From Burkholderia diffusa (lineage in GTDB: Bacteria > Pseudomonadota > Gammaproteobacteria > Burkholderiales > Burkholderiaceae), in contig NZ_CABVPN010000020.1 of NCBI RefSeq assembly GCF_902499115.1, positions 89,036 through 153,035 on the forward strand: a stretch of 64,000 nucleotides of DNA, read 5' to 3'. Both the position numbers and the translations under genes were made by a program. Shown in pieces: positions 25,196 to 33,979 of the stretch (position 1 is its first letter; every line of letters begins with the position of its first letter). The notes below the pieces were generated by a model, which had not been told where the DNA came from, made no database searches, and worked only from the letters and a program-made list of their open reading frames with translations.

Positions 25196-25418
25196 GCGAA
25201 ACACCGACGCGTGACGCAGCACCGCGGGTACGTATGACGGATGGCAACTTCTACTACCCCGGTTTTTCTCGCGCATCGCTCATCGGCCGGCGCATCACAT
25301 GACCGCGGCTGCACCGGCCGAGGCGATCCGCGCGTATCGTCGTGGGCGAGCCCGGCAAGGCCGCCGATGGGGCAAGCGAGAGGCGCCGTGGCAGTCCGGC
25401 GCGCAACCCGCGCGCGAC

Positions 25419-26411
25419 CTATTTGGCCGCCTGCGCCGCCGGCGTGAAACTGCACTTCGGATCGTCCTTGCCGCGCGCCGAACAGCATTCGAGCAGGTCG
25501 CTCACCGACTTCGCGTTCGCCGCATTCCATTCATACAGGCTCTTGTTGTTGTCGATCGGCATCCAATGCGTCATCGGATACCGGCTCGCACGCGCGTTGC
25601 TTCCCTTCGGCGGCGGCAGCAAACCGGCCGCGAGCGGCACGTAGATCTTGCAGCTGTTCTGATCGCCGATCCGGTGACAGCCGATGCAGGTATTGCCCGG
25701 CGTGCTGATCGCGTGCGATGTCCACGACGCGAAGTCCGCGCCGAGATTCACGTACTTGCCCCACGGATCGGTCGGCACCTTGCTCCAGACCTGGCCGATC
25801 CACGGGCTGTACATGACCGGGCTCGCGTCATGACACGACACGCAGCGCTTCGTCGCGGTCGCGGCCGGCTTCCACCAGAACTCCGCCGCGGACGGATGGC
25901 CGGGCGGCGGCGTCGTCTCGTTCGGCGGCGGCACGCGCGCCGCGTTCATGCCGGCTGTGCCGCCCTGCTCCGCATGAAACCAGCAGGTCTTGCCGTTGCC
26001 CGCATGATGCAGCACGATGTCGACTTCGTCGTAATACGGGCTCCGATTCGCACGGATCTGCTTGCGGCGGCAAAACGCCGAGATCTGCGTGTCGCCATGC
26101 GACAGGTCGAGGATCTTCGAATACGGTGTGCACTGTCCGGACGTCGGCGCGTCATAGGGCAACAGCGCCGGGCGATCGCACGTCATGTGTGCTGCGTAGC
26201 GCACGGGCACGCGGCCGTTGACGGTGATCGGCACATCGGTGCCGTCATTGCAGTCGAACGCGGGAATCTCGCCGATTTCGTCGGTGCACCGCTGCGCATA
26301 CTCGTGCAACGACGTATCGCCGTTTGCCGCCGCGAGCGCAACCGGCACGACCGGTGCAACCTGTGCGGCCAGCATCGTCGCCAGCGCGACGACGCAGTTT
26401 CTCATCGTCAT
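25419..26411 (-). CDS. Dihaem cytochrome c, electron acceptor of the Mo hydroxylase
   Basis: 330-residue exported protein with signal sequence (MTMRNCVVALATMLAAQVAP, cut near LAA) and two haem c sites, CVSCH at residues 190-194 and CIGCH at 242-246. A cysteine-rich N-terminal half and a PPP-rich linker near residue 160 are not recognised. Its ATG overlaps the iorA stop by 4 bp. In related systems such as NicAB a cytochrome c takes electrons from the molybdenum enzyme; here the acceptor is a separate polypeptide made from the same transcript. Confidence 0.8.
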   Translation of the reverse strand: MTMRNCVVALATMLAAQVAPVVPVALAAANGDTSLHEYAQRCTDEIGEIPAFDCNDGTDVPITVNGRVPVRYAAHMTCDRPALLPYDAPTSGQCTPYSKILDLSHGDTQISAFCRRKQIRANRSPYYDEVDIVLHHAGNGKTCWFHAEQGGTAGMNAARVPPPNETTPPPGHPSAAEFWWKPAATATKRCVSCHDASPVMYSPWIGQVWSKVPTDPWGKYVNLGADFASWTSHAISTPGNTCIGCHRIGDQNSCKIYVPLAAGLLPPPKGSNARASRYPMTHWMPIDNNKSLYEWNAANAKSVSDLLECCSARGKDDPKCSFTPAAQAAK

Positions 26412-26926
26412 GCCGCCCCCTTCGTGTAGCGTATCGCCACCTTGCGAATGGCCTCGATGTACTTCACGTAACCGGTGCAACGACAGATGTTGCCGCCCAC
26501 CCAGGTTTCGATCATCGCGTCCAGATCGCGCTCGTGCACCGGCTGCGCGCGCAGATGATCGAGCATCGCGGTCGCGGCCATCAGGAAACCCGACACGCAG
26601 TAGCCGCACTGGAACGCGAACGACTCGAGAAAACTCTGCTGCAGCGGCGACAGCGCGCCACCCTGCGCGAGCCCCTCGATCGTGTACACGTGCATGTCCG
26701 CCATCGCGCTGACCGGGGTCGAGCACGACAGCGTCTTTTCCATCGGCGCATCGGGCGCATTGCGCACGCCGACCGTGCACGCGCGGCACACGCCGATGCC
26801 GCAGCACAGCTTGGTGCCCGTCAGGTCCTGCCGCTCGTGCAGGAAGTCGATGAGGTTCATGTCCGCGTCGGCCGCGTCCGCTTCGACGGGCTTGCCGTTG
26901 ATGATCATCCGGACCGGATTGCTCAT
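26408..26926 (-). CDS. iorA: Small 2Fe-2S subunit of a molybdenum hydroxylase (IorA-type)
   Basis: 172 residues with two [2Fe-2S] clusters: the plant-type ligands CGIGVCRAC near residues 42-50, and the helical domain ligands FQCGYC and ICRCTGY. It passes electrons from the molybdopterin subunit to the cytochrome. There is no signal peptide, so it would have to ride through Tat bound to IorB. Overlaps iorB and the cytochrome gene by 4 bp each. The substrate is not evident: isoquinoline, an aldehyde and other N-heterocycles are all handled by this family. Confidence 0.88.
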   Translation of the reverse strand: MSNPVRMIINGKPVEADAADADMNLIDFLHERQDLTGTKLCCGIGVCRACTVGVRNAPDAPMEKTLSCSTPVSAMADMHVYTIEGLAQGGALSPLQQSFLESFAFQCGYCVSGFLMAATAMLDHLRAQPVHERDLDAMIETWVGGNICRCTGYVKYIEAIRKVAIRYTKGAA

Positions 26927-29655
26927 TGCAGTGCCTCCCGAATCTTCTCCGGCGTCACGGGCGTCACCCGGAACCGCCGCCCCGTCGCCATCGCGAGCGC
27001 ATTGAGCAGCGCCGGCGCGATCGGACACATCACCGCTTCCGCGATGCCGCGTGCATTCGCGGGATCGCCGCCGGGCGGCGGTAAGGCGATCAGCTCCTGC
27101 ACGGGGATGTCCGGCAGCCGCGTGACCTCGTAGCGATCCATATTCCATCGGCCGCCGCCCGGCCCGTCCGGCCCCAGCGGACACGTTTCGGTCAGCACGT
27201 TGCCGATACCCATCGCGACCGCGCCCTGTGACTGCCCTTCGACGAGCTCCGGCGACAACTGCCGGCCGACGCTCACTGCCGTCACCACGCGTTCGACCTT
27301 CACGCGCCCGGTCGCCGAATCGACGGACACCGCGACGAGCGTCGCCGACGGCGCATAGGTCGTGCGCCCGTACAGTGTCGTATTGATCGGCGGCGGCTGC
27401 AGCACGCGCTTCAACGGCGTCAGGTGATACGGATCGAGGCCGACCGCCACGTAGTCATAGTCGACCTGCGCACTGCCGGACGCGAACGGATAGCTTCCCT
27501 TCCAGAAATACCCGGCATAACTCGCATGCACGGCTGCGGTCGTCTGCAGGCCGAGCTTCCTGATCGTGCCGAGCAGCGTCGCCCACGAAATCGGTGTGAG
27601 GCCGTTCGCGGCGAGTGCGCGATCGGTCCAGTGCACGTCCTCCGCACGCACGGGTACGCCCCACCATGCGCGCGCGGCCGGCAGCACGCTCTGCAGAAAC
27701 AGCACCTGCGCGGCGCCCTTGACCGCGTGGTACTGATGAAATGCGCCGAGACAGGCGCTCGACGAGCCGTACGTGTAGCACACGTACTTGCTGTCGTCTG
27801 GCGGATTGCTCGAACGCTGCAACCCGAGCGAGTTGAACGGTCCGATCTCGCTCATCGCAATCGTTTGCGCGTTTTGCCCGAGAAACTCGGCCGGCGCGAG
27901 ACCGAGCGTCGTGGCCGCGCCGTTGCCCATGTCGGTATATGGCGTGACCACGCGCAGGTTGCCGTCGGGCAGGATCTGCACCATGCCGAACATGCCGTCG
28001 CCGGAGGTGCCGTACGCTTCGTTCGCCATCGCGAGGCCGACACCGTAGCGGAGGCTGCGCGCGCTGCGCTCGGCACGAATCTGCTCACGCTCGAGCCATA
28101 ACGGATGACGTTCGAGCCGGTCGAGCAGCGCGTCCAGCTGCAGGTCGAACAGGATCGGCGCGCCCGTGATCGCGCGGCCCTTGCCGAGAGCGGGCGCCTT
28201 GCCGAGCAGATTGGCGCGCCGGATCTCGAACGGCGACATCCCTAGCCGGCGTGCAGCCTCGTCCATCAGCGTCTCGATCGCCATGAACGCCTGCGGCCCG
28301 CCGAAGCCGCGCTGCGAGCCGCCGAAGACTTCCCGCGTGTAGGTCGACGCGGCCTGCGCGCGTGCCCGCGGAATCTCGTAGCAGCTCATCGCGCTCAACG
28401 CGGCAAGCTGCGCGACGTACGGCGACAGGTTCTTCTTCCCGCCGCCGTTCATCAGGAAATCGCAGGTGATCGCTTCGAGCTTGCCGCGGCGGTCGAACCA
28501 CAGCGATTCGGAGAACTGCGTCTCGCAGCGTTTCAGGCCAACCTGGAATTGCTCGTAGCGTGACTGCTGCCAACGCAGCGCGCCCTTCGCGAACGGCGCC
28601 GCAAGGGCCAGATACAGCGGGAAATAGGACTTGTCGCGTCCGCCGAAACCACCGCCCGGGTAGCACGCGATGACCTGGGCCTCCTTGACCGGGACGTTGC
28701 TGCCGTCGAACAGCGCACACGCACCGATCGCATCGTCGTTCGCCGACTGCGTGCCGAGAACGAGGCTGATCTTCGAGGCGGACGCGTCGTACCATGCGAG
28801 TCCCGCTTCGGGCTCCATGAACATCGGATCCATCGCCGGCGTCTCGAACCCGTCGTCGCCCGTCGCCCGAATGCCGATCCACGTGCCGGCGGCCGCGTGG
28901 TGGGCAATCGTCGCATCGATGTTGGCGACCGCCGCCTCGCGTTCCTCCAGATACTTCGCGGTCGGCTTGCCGGTGCTGTCGGCCTCGTAGTTGTCGACGT
29001 AGTTGAACCGCCGTGCGTCGTCGCGCACGTAGACGGTCACGGGCGAATACGGCACGACCGGTGCGGCCTGGCCGGCGCCGACCGGCGCGCCGTAGCGGAT
29101 CACGCCGCGATTGAAATCGAGCAGCTTCCTCGCGCGACGATAGATATCGAAGTTCTCGAAGATCAACAGCGCGGCCGGTTGGCCGTAGCAGTCCGCCGGA
29201 TGACCCACCCGCGCGAGCCAGTAGATGTCCTGGTTCGCGATCGGGTCGGGCCGCGGTGCAAGATTGATCTTGCGCGCGCTCAGCAACGCGTTGTCGACAA
29301 TGGCGATCGGCTGCAGTTCGTGCGGCAGCACGCCGAGATCGTAGCCCTGGTACACCGCGTCGACCCGGTCGCAGCGCAGCGCATAAAGCCAGTTTTCCTG
29401 CTGCGGCCAGCCGACGAAGTCGCGGGACTTGAAGTCGCGCGCGTAGATCTTCTGGCCCATTACCTTCGGCACGCCATCGATGCGCCAGCGCGCCTTTCCG
29501 GGCACCGGTGCCCAGCTCGGGCCGTCCGCATCGGCCTGCGTCTCGCCCGCGGCGAGTACGAGTGCCGGTAAATGCGTAACCGAAACGGCGACAACGGCGC
29601 CGCTGCCGGCGAGCTTCAGAAACGTCCGGCGTGTCACTGGCACACGGATGGCCAT
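26923..29655 (-). CDS. iorB: Molybdopterin subunit of an IorB-type hydroxylase with Tat signal
   Basis: 910-residue aldehyde-oxidase/xanthine-dehydrogenase-family large subunit. The N-terminus carries a model twin-arginine signal (TRRTFLKLAGSG, residues 8-19) and then ALVLAAGE, so the holoenzyme is exported folded. Motifs include GGGFGGRDKSYFP near residue 335, FGGSQRGFGGPQ near 450 and ESQGAVAMG-like SQGAVAMGIGNVLTE near the end. It is longer than many IorB proteins (about 750-800). First gene of iorBA-cyt c. The indole operon upstream suggests an N-heterocycle or an aromatic aldehyde as substrate, but that is inference. Confidence 0.87.
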   Translation of the reverse strand: MAIRVPVTRRTFLKLAGSGAVVAVSVTHLPALVLAAGETQADADGPSWAPVPGKARWRIDGVPKVMGQKIYARDFKSRDFVGWPQQENWLYALRCDRVDAVYQGYDLGVLPHELQPIAIVDNALLSARKINLAPRPDPIANQDIYWLARVGHPADCYGQPAALLIFENFDIYRRARKLLDFNRGVIRYGAPVGAGQAAPVVPYSPVTVYVRDDARRFNYVDNYEADSTGKPTAKYLEEREAAVANIDATIAHHAAAGTWIGIRATGDDGFETPAMDPMFMEPEAGLAWYDASASKISLVLGTQSANDDAIGACALFDGSNVPVKEAQVIACYPGGGFGGRDKSYFPLYLALAAPFAKGALRWQQSRYEQFQVGLKRCETQFSESLWFDRRGKLEAITCDFLMNGGGKKNLSPYVAQLAALSAMSCYEIPRARAQAASTYTREVFGGSQRGFGGPQAFMAIETLMDEAARRLGMSPFEIRRANLLGKAPALGKGRAITGAPILFDLQLDALLDRLERHPLWLEREQIRAERSARSLRYGVGLAMANEAYGTSGDGMFGMVQILPDGNLRVVTPYTDMGNGAATTLGLAPAEFLGQNAQTIAMSEIGPFNSLGLQRSSNPPDDSKYVCYTYGSSSACLGAFHQYHAVKGAAQVLFLQSVLPAARAWWGVPVRAEDVHWTDRALAANGLTPISWATLLGTIRKLGLQTTAAVHASYAGYFWKGSYPFASGSAQVDYDYVAVGLDPYHLTPLKRVLQPPPINTTLYGRTTYAPSATLVAVSVDSATGRVKVERVVTAVSVGRQLSPELVEGQSQGAVAMGIGNVLTETCPLGPDGPGGGRWNMDRYEVTRLPDIPVQELIALPPPGGDPANARGIAEAVMCPIAPALLNALAMATGRRFRVTPVTPEKIREALQ

Positions 29656-30396
29656 GCTGCGTCCCTCGTTCGAATTGTTATGTCGGTCGTCGAGTGCACG
29701 ACGTGCGTCGCCACGCCGGCCGCGAGCGGCCCGATACGCGTGTGCGTCGGTGCACAGGATGTCGGTGAGAAAGCGGTGTTCCGGGCGCGGTTGCGCGCGC
29801 CGGCTGTCAGTAATCGGGAGGGAGACGACGCGCGCCGTAGCCCGGCGGCATCGCGGGTTCGGTCCACGCGGGTGGTCGCCTGCTCGATGAGGCGTCAGGC
29901 GGCGTGCATCGCGCTGCGTGTTCGTTCATGATTCCCCCGGCCCCGATCGTGCTTGACTGGCCTGTTGCCCATATCGTCGGGCAGCCGCTTCAATTTCAGG
30001 CGTTGTGTTCGTTCTTTCCGCGACGCGGGGCGATCGTCCCGCTCGCAGCGTCATTCAAGCCTGATTTTGAATAATCGTAGAAATTCGAATCGACGATTTC
30101 AAGGAGATTTTCGGGCACGATGACGCGCACATCGGCAGCGGCATCCGTCGATACGTGCCGCGTCATCGGCTGACGCATGCCACCGCTGGCGGCCCGAGGG
30201 CGCTGCGGCCGGGCGGCGACTGCCTGCGCCGGCCGGCAATTCGGTAAACAATCGCTCGCGTTATCGACACGGATGGATTCAGCCGTGCAGATCGGACCTG
30301 TCGGATCGGCTTTCAGTCCGGTCGGCGCGCCGCCGCGACTGCGTTCGAGGTTAGTCGTAGGGGGCCACCCGCGCGGGCAGTGGACTACGGCTGTCT
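29656..30396. other. Intergenic region upstream of iorB, no confident gene
   Basis: This is the largest empty stretch in the first half of the window. It should contain the iorB promoter, but no clear hexamers were found. At 30073-30098 AATCGT/ACGATT arms surround a nearly centred ATTCGAAT, and at 30356-30389 CGTAG/CTACG and CCAC/GTGG arms could form an imperfect hairpin. A 60-codon leftward frame (29996-30178) ends in acidic and polar residues and might be a small protein, but it has no good ribosome site and I do not call it. Confidence 0.4.
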
Positions 30397-30412
30397 CCAT
30401 GGTCGACCATGG
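30397..30412. repeat. Perfect 16-bp palindrome CCATGGTCGACCATGG
   Basis: The palindrome lies about 90 bp before a strong purine-rich ribosome site and the small frame at 30484, and just beyond the end of the leftward Tad operon. Without a second copy in the window its role is open: operator, cruciform, or chance combination of CCATGG sites. Confidence 0.4.
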
Positions 30413-30483
30413 GTCCGGGTTGCGTTGACGCCGCTATGATCGACCTGTCTCGCGGCGCCGCCCGGGGGGAGAAGGAGCCTCCC

Positions 30484-30582
30484 ATGAAGACGGTGACCGT
30501 GCCGGCCGGCAATACCCGGTCGGCACGTACATCCGGTTCGCGCGGCAGTCCCGCGCCGCTGCTTACTGCCCGATACTGGTGA
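30484..30582 (+). CDS. Possible 32-residue peptide, perhaps a truncated gene start
   Basis: The frame has an unusually strong ribosome site (GGGGGAGAAGGAG, ending about 6 bp before ATG) and starts MKTVTVPAGNTRSA. It runs antisense into the last 20 bp of tadC before its stop. No family is recognised. It may be a real small protein or the 5' end of a gene cut away when the Tad locus arrived. Confidence 0.25.
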   Translation: MKTVTVPAGNTRSARTSGSRGSPAPLLTARYW

Positions 30583-31543
30583 AGGTCGGCAGCAGCACGC
30601 GATACACATGAATCATCGCCGGCCCGAGCAATACGCACATCAGCGCCGGGAAGATGCAGAAGATCAGCGGGAACAGCAGCTTCAGCGCGATCTTCGCGGC
30701 GCGCTCCTCGGCGCGCATCCGCCGCCGCGTGCGCAGCATGTCGGACAACACGCGCAGCGATTCGGCGATGCTGGTGCCGAAGCGATCGGCCTGGATCAGC
30801 ATCGCGCAGAACGATTCGATATCCTCGACGCCGGTCCGCAGTGCCAGATTGCGCAGCGCGGTTTCCTTCGTGAACCCGGAACGCATCTCGAGCAGCAGCA
30901 AGTCGAGTTCACCCGCGACCACTTCGCTGCGAAAGCGCAGTTCCTCGCTCACCCGCATCAGCGCCGCGTCGAGCCCGAGCCCTGCTTCGACGCAGACGGT
31001 CATCAAGTCGAGCGCATCCGGAAAGTCCTCGAAAATCACTCGCTGACGCGTCGCGATCCGCCGCCTGAGGATCACGTTCGGCACGTAGTAGCCGATCCCG
31101 GCGAGCGCGACGAGGATGAACGACAGCAGCATGCGTTGATCCGCGAGCCGGGTCGTGGCGAGCGCCAGCAGCGCGGCGCCCGGCAGCGCCAACGCGAGTA
31201 CCGTCTTCGCCGCGAAGTAAAGCGCGCCCGCGTTCGGATCGCGCCAGCCGGCGTTCATCAGCCGGATCCGCAGCGGTGAATTCTCCCAGCCCTCCTGCGG
31301 CACCGACAGCCGGGAAATCGGTTGCGACAGCTCGACGAGCTTCGCGACCCAGCGCGACGGCTGCCCGCCGCCGTCGCCGGCGCCGGCGCCGGCGCCGATG
31401 CCCACACTTGCTCCGCTCGCCTGCTGGATCCGGCGCTCCATGTTGCGCGGCGCAAACAGCAGCATCGCGACCAGCACGCCGCCGGCGACGAAGATGAACA
31501 AGCCGGCCAGCATCACGGTATGTACTACACTCAGGTTTTGCAT
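30563..31543 (-). CDS. tadC: Tad pilus inner-membrane platform protein TadC
   Basis: 326-residue GspF-like membrane protein that with TadB forms the platform for Flp pilus assembly. The type II secretion F domain is seen in VIFEDFPDALDLMTVCVEAG, LRFRSEVVAGELDLLLLEMR, EDIESFCAMLIQADRFG and TRRRMRAEERAAKIALKLLF, with a terminal helix pair. A Gly/Ala linker lies near residues 48-62. The start at 31543 has GAGG upstream; the frame is open to 31615 but that part overlaps tadB. Last gene of the leftward operon. Confidence 0.92.
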   Translation of the reverse strand: MQNLSVVHTVMLAGLFIFVAGGVLVAMLLFAPRNMERRIQQASGASVGIGAGAGAGDGGGQPSRWVAKLVELSQPISRLSVPQEGWENSPLRIRLMNAGWRDPNAGALYFAAKTVLALALPGAALLALATTRLADQRMLLSFILVALAGIGYYVPNVILRRRIATRQRVIFEDFPDALDLMTVCVEAGLGLDAALMRVSEELRFRSEVVAGELDLLLLEMRSGFTKETALRNLALRTGVEDIESFCAMLIQADRFGTSIAESLRVLSDMLRTRRRMRAEERAAKIALKLLFPLIFCIFPALMCVLLGPAMIHVYRVLLPTFTSIGQ

Positions 31544-31581
31544 GACAGCCTCGAATCGGTTCGTGAAGCCTGAGACACGCG

Positions 31582-32559
31582 TCAGACGCGAATCCGGATG
31601 ATGCGTCGGATCCACAGCATGCCGAATGCCATCGACCCCAGCATCACTCCGACCATCTTGATGCCGGCCGGATCCTGCCAGAGCACCGACAGAAACTCCC
31701 GGTTCAACACCGCCATCATGCCCGCCGTGCCGAATGGCAGCAGCCCGAGGATCCAGGCCGACAGCCGCCCTTCCGCCGACAGCACGCGGACCTTGTCGAA
31801 CAGCTTGAAGCGCTCGCGAACCAGCGATGCGATGCTGTCGAGCAGCTCGGCCAGGTTGCCACCGGTCTCGCGCTGGATCAGCACCGCGATCACGAAGTAG
31901 CGCAGGTCATGGGCAGGCACGCGTGTCGCGAGGTTCACCAGCGCATCGTGCAGCGATACGCCGTAATTGATCTCGTCGAACGTGATCCGGAATTCACCGC
32001 CCATCGGATCGGGAAACTCCTCGCCGACCATCCCGAGCGCGCTCGTAAAAGAGTGGCCGGAGCGCAGCGCGCGCGCGATCATGTCGCAGACATCCGGCAG
32101 TTGGCGCTCGAGCTTGAGCATCCGCCGGTTGCGATGCCGCATCACGTACATTGCCGGCATGCACGCGGTCAGCAGCGCAATCGGCAACATGGCGATCAGG
32201 GGCAACGGAGTGAACAGCAGGACGAGCATCGCCGTCACCGGCAATGCCGCGCTGTACACGACGAGCTTCGCCACCGTCCAGTCGAGCCCCGATTGCTGCA
32301 GCAGCAAATCCACCGACTGCACGCGCGGCATACGCAGCAACAGCCGGTCGAACGGTTTCGATTCGTCGAGCATCCGCTTCTTGAGAATCGACAGTCGCTC
32401 CTGCTGCACGCTGCCGCCGGCCGACATCGCGCGCAGGCGCGACTCGATCCGGCGTGCCGCGGCACCGTGGCGTGAGTTCCACCATTGATAGACACCTTCG
32501 ATCGCGAGCACCACCGCGACGAAGGTGAGAATCACAAAACCATAGAATATCGAGTCCAT
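31582..32559 (-). CDS. tadB: Tad pilus inner-membrane platform protein TadB
   Basis: 325-residue GspF-like protein. One N-terminal helix is followed by a cytoplasmic region, a helix pair near residues 100-140, the F domain (QLPDVCDMIARALRSGHSFT, LIQRETGGNLAELLDSIASL, RERFKLFDKVRVLSAEGRLS) and two C-terminal helices. It pairs with TadC and contacts TadA. Lies 33 bp after tadA and 38 bp before tadC. Confidence 0.92.
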   Translation of the reverse strand: MDSIFYGFVILTFVAVVLAIEGVYQWWNSRHGAAARRIESRLRAMSAGGSVQQERLSILKKRMLDESKPFDRLLLRMPRVQSVDLLLQQSGLDWTVAKLVVYSAALPVTAMLVLLFTPLPLIAMLPIALLTACMPAMYVMRHRNRRMLKLERQLPDVCDMIARALRSGHSFTSALGMVGEEFPDPMGGEFRITFDEINYGVSLHDALVNLATRVPAHDLRYFVIAVLIQRETGGNLAELLDSIASLVRERFKLFDKVRVLSAEGRLSAWILGLLPFGTAGMMAVLNREFLSVLWQDPAGIKMVGVMLGSMAFGMLWIRRIIRIRV

Positions 32560-32592
32560 GAGACCTCCCCGGAATCAGACGACGGCGCGTCG

Positions 32593-33960
32593 TCACTTCG
32601 TCTCGTAACGCTGCGCCGGGTCGTAGAGTGAATCCGGCAGGTTGATGCCGAACGACTGCAGCCGCTCGGCGAACTTCGGCCGCACGCCGGTCGCGCAGAA
32701 GTGTCCGCGCACCGTCCCGTCGCGATCCATGCCGGTGCGCTTGAACGTGAAGATCTCCTGCATGTTGATGATGTCGCCTTCCATCCCGGTCAGCTCCTGG
32801 ATGCTGACGATCTTGCGCTTGCCGTCGGTAAGCCGCGTCGCCTGGACCACCACCGAAATCGCCGACGCGATCTGCTGGCGCATCGTCTTAGGCGGCAGCG
32901 TCAGGCCGCCGACGCTGATCATGTTCTCGAGCCGCGTGAGCGCGTCGCGCGGCGTGTTTGCGTGGATCGTCGCGAGCGAGCCTTCGTGGCCGGTGTTCAT
33001 CGCATTGAGCATGTCGAGCGCTTCCGCGCCGCGCACTTCGCCGAGAATGATCCGGTCCGGCCGCATCCGCAGCGCGTTGCGCACGAGCGTGCGCTGCGTG
33101 ATCTCGCCCTTGCCCTCGATGTTCGGCGGCCGCGTTTCCAGCCGCAGCACGTGCGGCTGCTGCAGTTGCAGCTCCGCTGCGTCCTCGATCGTCACGATCC
33201 GCTCCGATCGCGGGATGAAGCCCGACAGGATGTTGAGCAGCGTCGTCTTGCCGCTGCCGGTCCCCCCCGACACGAGCACGTTCACTTTCGCCTTGGCCAG
33301 CGCATCGAGCAGCTCCGCCATCGGCGGCGTGAGGCTCTGGTAGCTCACGAGGTCGTCCATCTTCAGCGGGTTGACCGCGAAACGTCGGATCGACATCAGC
33401 GGCCCGTCGATCGCCGACGGTGGAATGATCGCGTTCACGCGCGAGCCGTCCGGCAAACGCGCATCGACCATCGGGGTCGATTCGTCGATGCGCCGCCCGA
33501 CCCGCGACACGATCTTCTCGATCACCTTCATCAGGTGCGCGTCGTCGTAGAACGTCACGTCGGTCAGCTCGAGCTGGCCGGCGCGCTCGACATAGACCTG
33601 CCGGTACGTGTTCACGAGGATGTCGGAGATGCCGGGGTCGCGCAGCAGCGCCTCCAGCGGGCCGAAACCGAACATCTCGTCGTACACGTCGATCGCGAGC
33701 TGGCGCCGCTCGATGTCGTTCGCGGGCATGCGCTCCTCGTCGAGGATGCGCGAGATCAGCGCCGAGATTTCCTGCCGCACCTGTTCCTGCGGCAGGCGTG
33801 ACAGACGCTCCAGCTCGACCCGTTCAAGAACCGCCGCGTGAATTTCACGGCGTAGCCTCTGGTACGCGTCGCGTACCGACGAATGCGTCGCACCCGCCGG
33901 ATCGGTGCTCGTCGCCTGGGGCTGCGTCCGGTACAAGGACATCTGTTCGCGCAATGACAT
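32593..33960 (-). CDS. tadA: Tad pilus assembly/secretion ATPase TadA (CpaF)
   Basis: 455-residue hexameric ATPase of the type II/IV secretion superfamily that drives Flp assembly. Walker A is SGGTGSGKTTLLN with Lys238, the Asp box is IVTIEDAAELQLQQPHVLRL, Walker B is RIILGEVRGAEALDML and the His box is MNTGHEGSLATIHANTP. The N-terminal domain with MFGFGPLEALLRDPGISDIL is typical of CpaF. Expected to act at the cytoplasmic face of TadBC. Located between tadZ and tadB with about 20-30 bp gaps. Confidence 0.95.
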   Translation of the reverse strand: MSLREQMSLYRTQPQATSTDPAGATHSSVRDAYQRLRREIHAAVLERVELERLSRLPQEQVRQEISALISRILDEERMPANDIERRQLAIDVYDEMFGFGPLEALLRDPGISDILVNTYRQVYVERAGQLELTDVTFYDDAHLMKVIEKIVSRVGRRIDESTPMVDARLPDGSRVNAIIPPSAIDGPLMSIRRFAVNPLKMDDLVSYQSLTPPMAELLDALAKAKVNVLVSGGTGSGKTTLLNILSGFIPRSERIVTIEDAAELQLQQPHVLRLETRPPNIEGKGEITQRTLVRNALRMRPDRIILGEVRGAEALDMLNAMNTGHEGSLATIHANTPRDALTRLENMISVGGLTLPPKTMRQQIASAISVVVQATRLTDGKRKIVSIQELTGMEGDIINMQEIFTFKRTGMDRDGTVRGHFCATGVRPKFAERLQSFGINLPDSLYDPAQRYETK

Positions 33961-33979
33961 GATAGTTTCCCCGAAAGAT

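Noticed and set aside
30356..30389. Imperfect hairpin CGTAG...CTACG with inner CCAC/GTGG
   Set aside because: Not at a gene end and no U tract; may be chance in GC-rich DNA.
31376..31398. GCCGGC-type tandem repeat
   Set aside because: It encodes the Gly/Ala linker of TadC and needs no other explanation.
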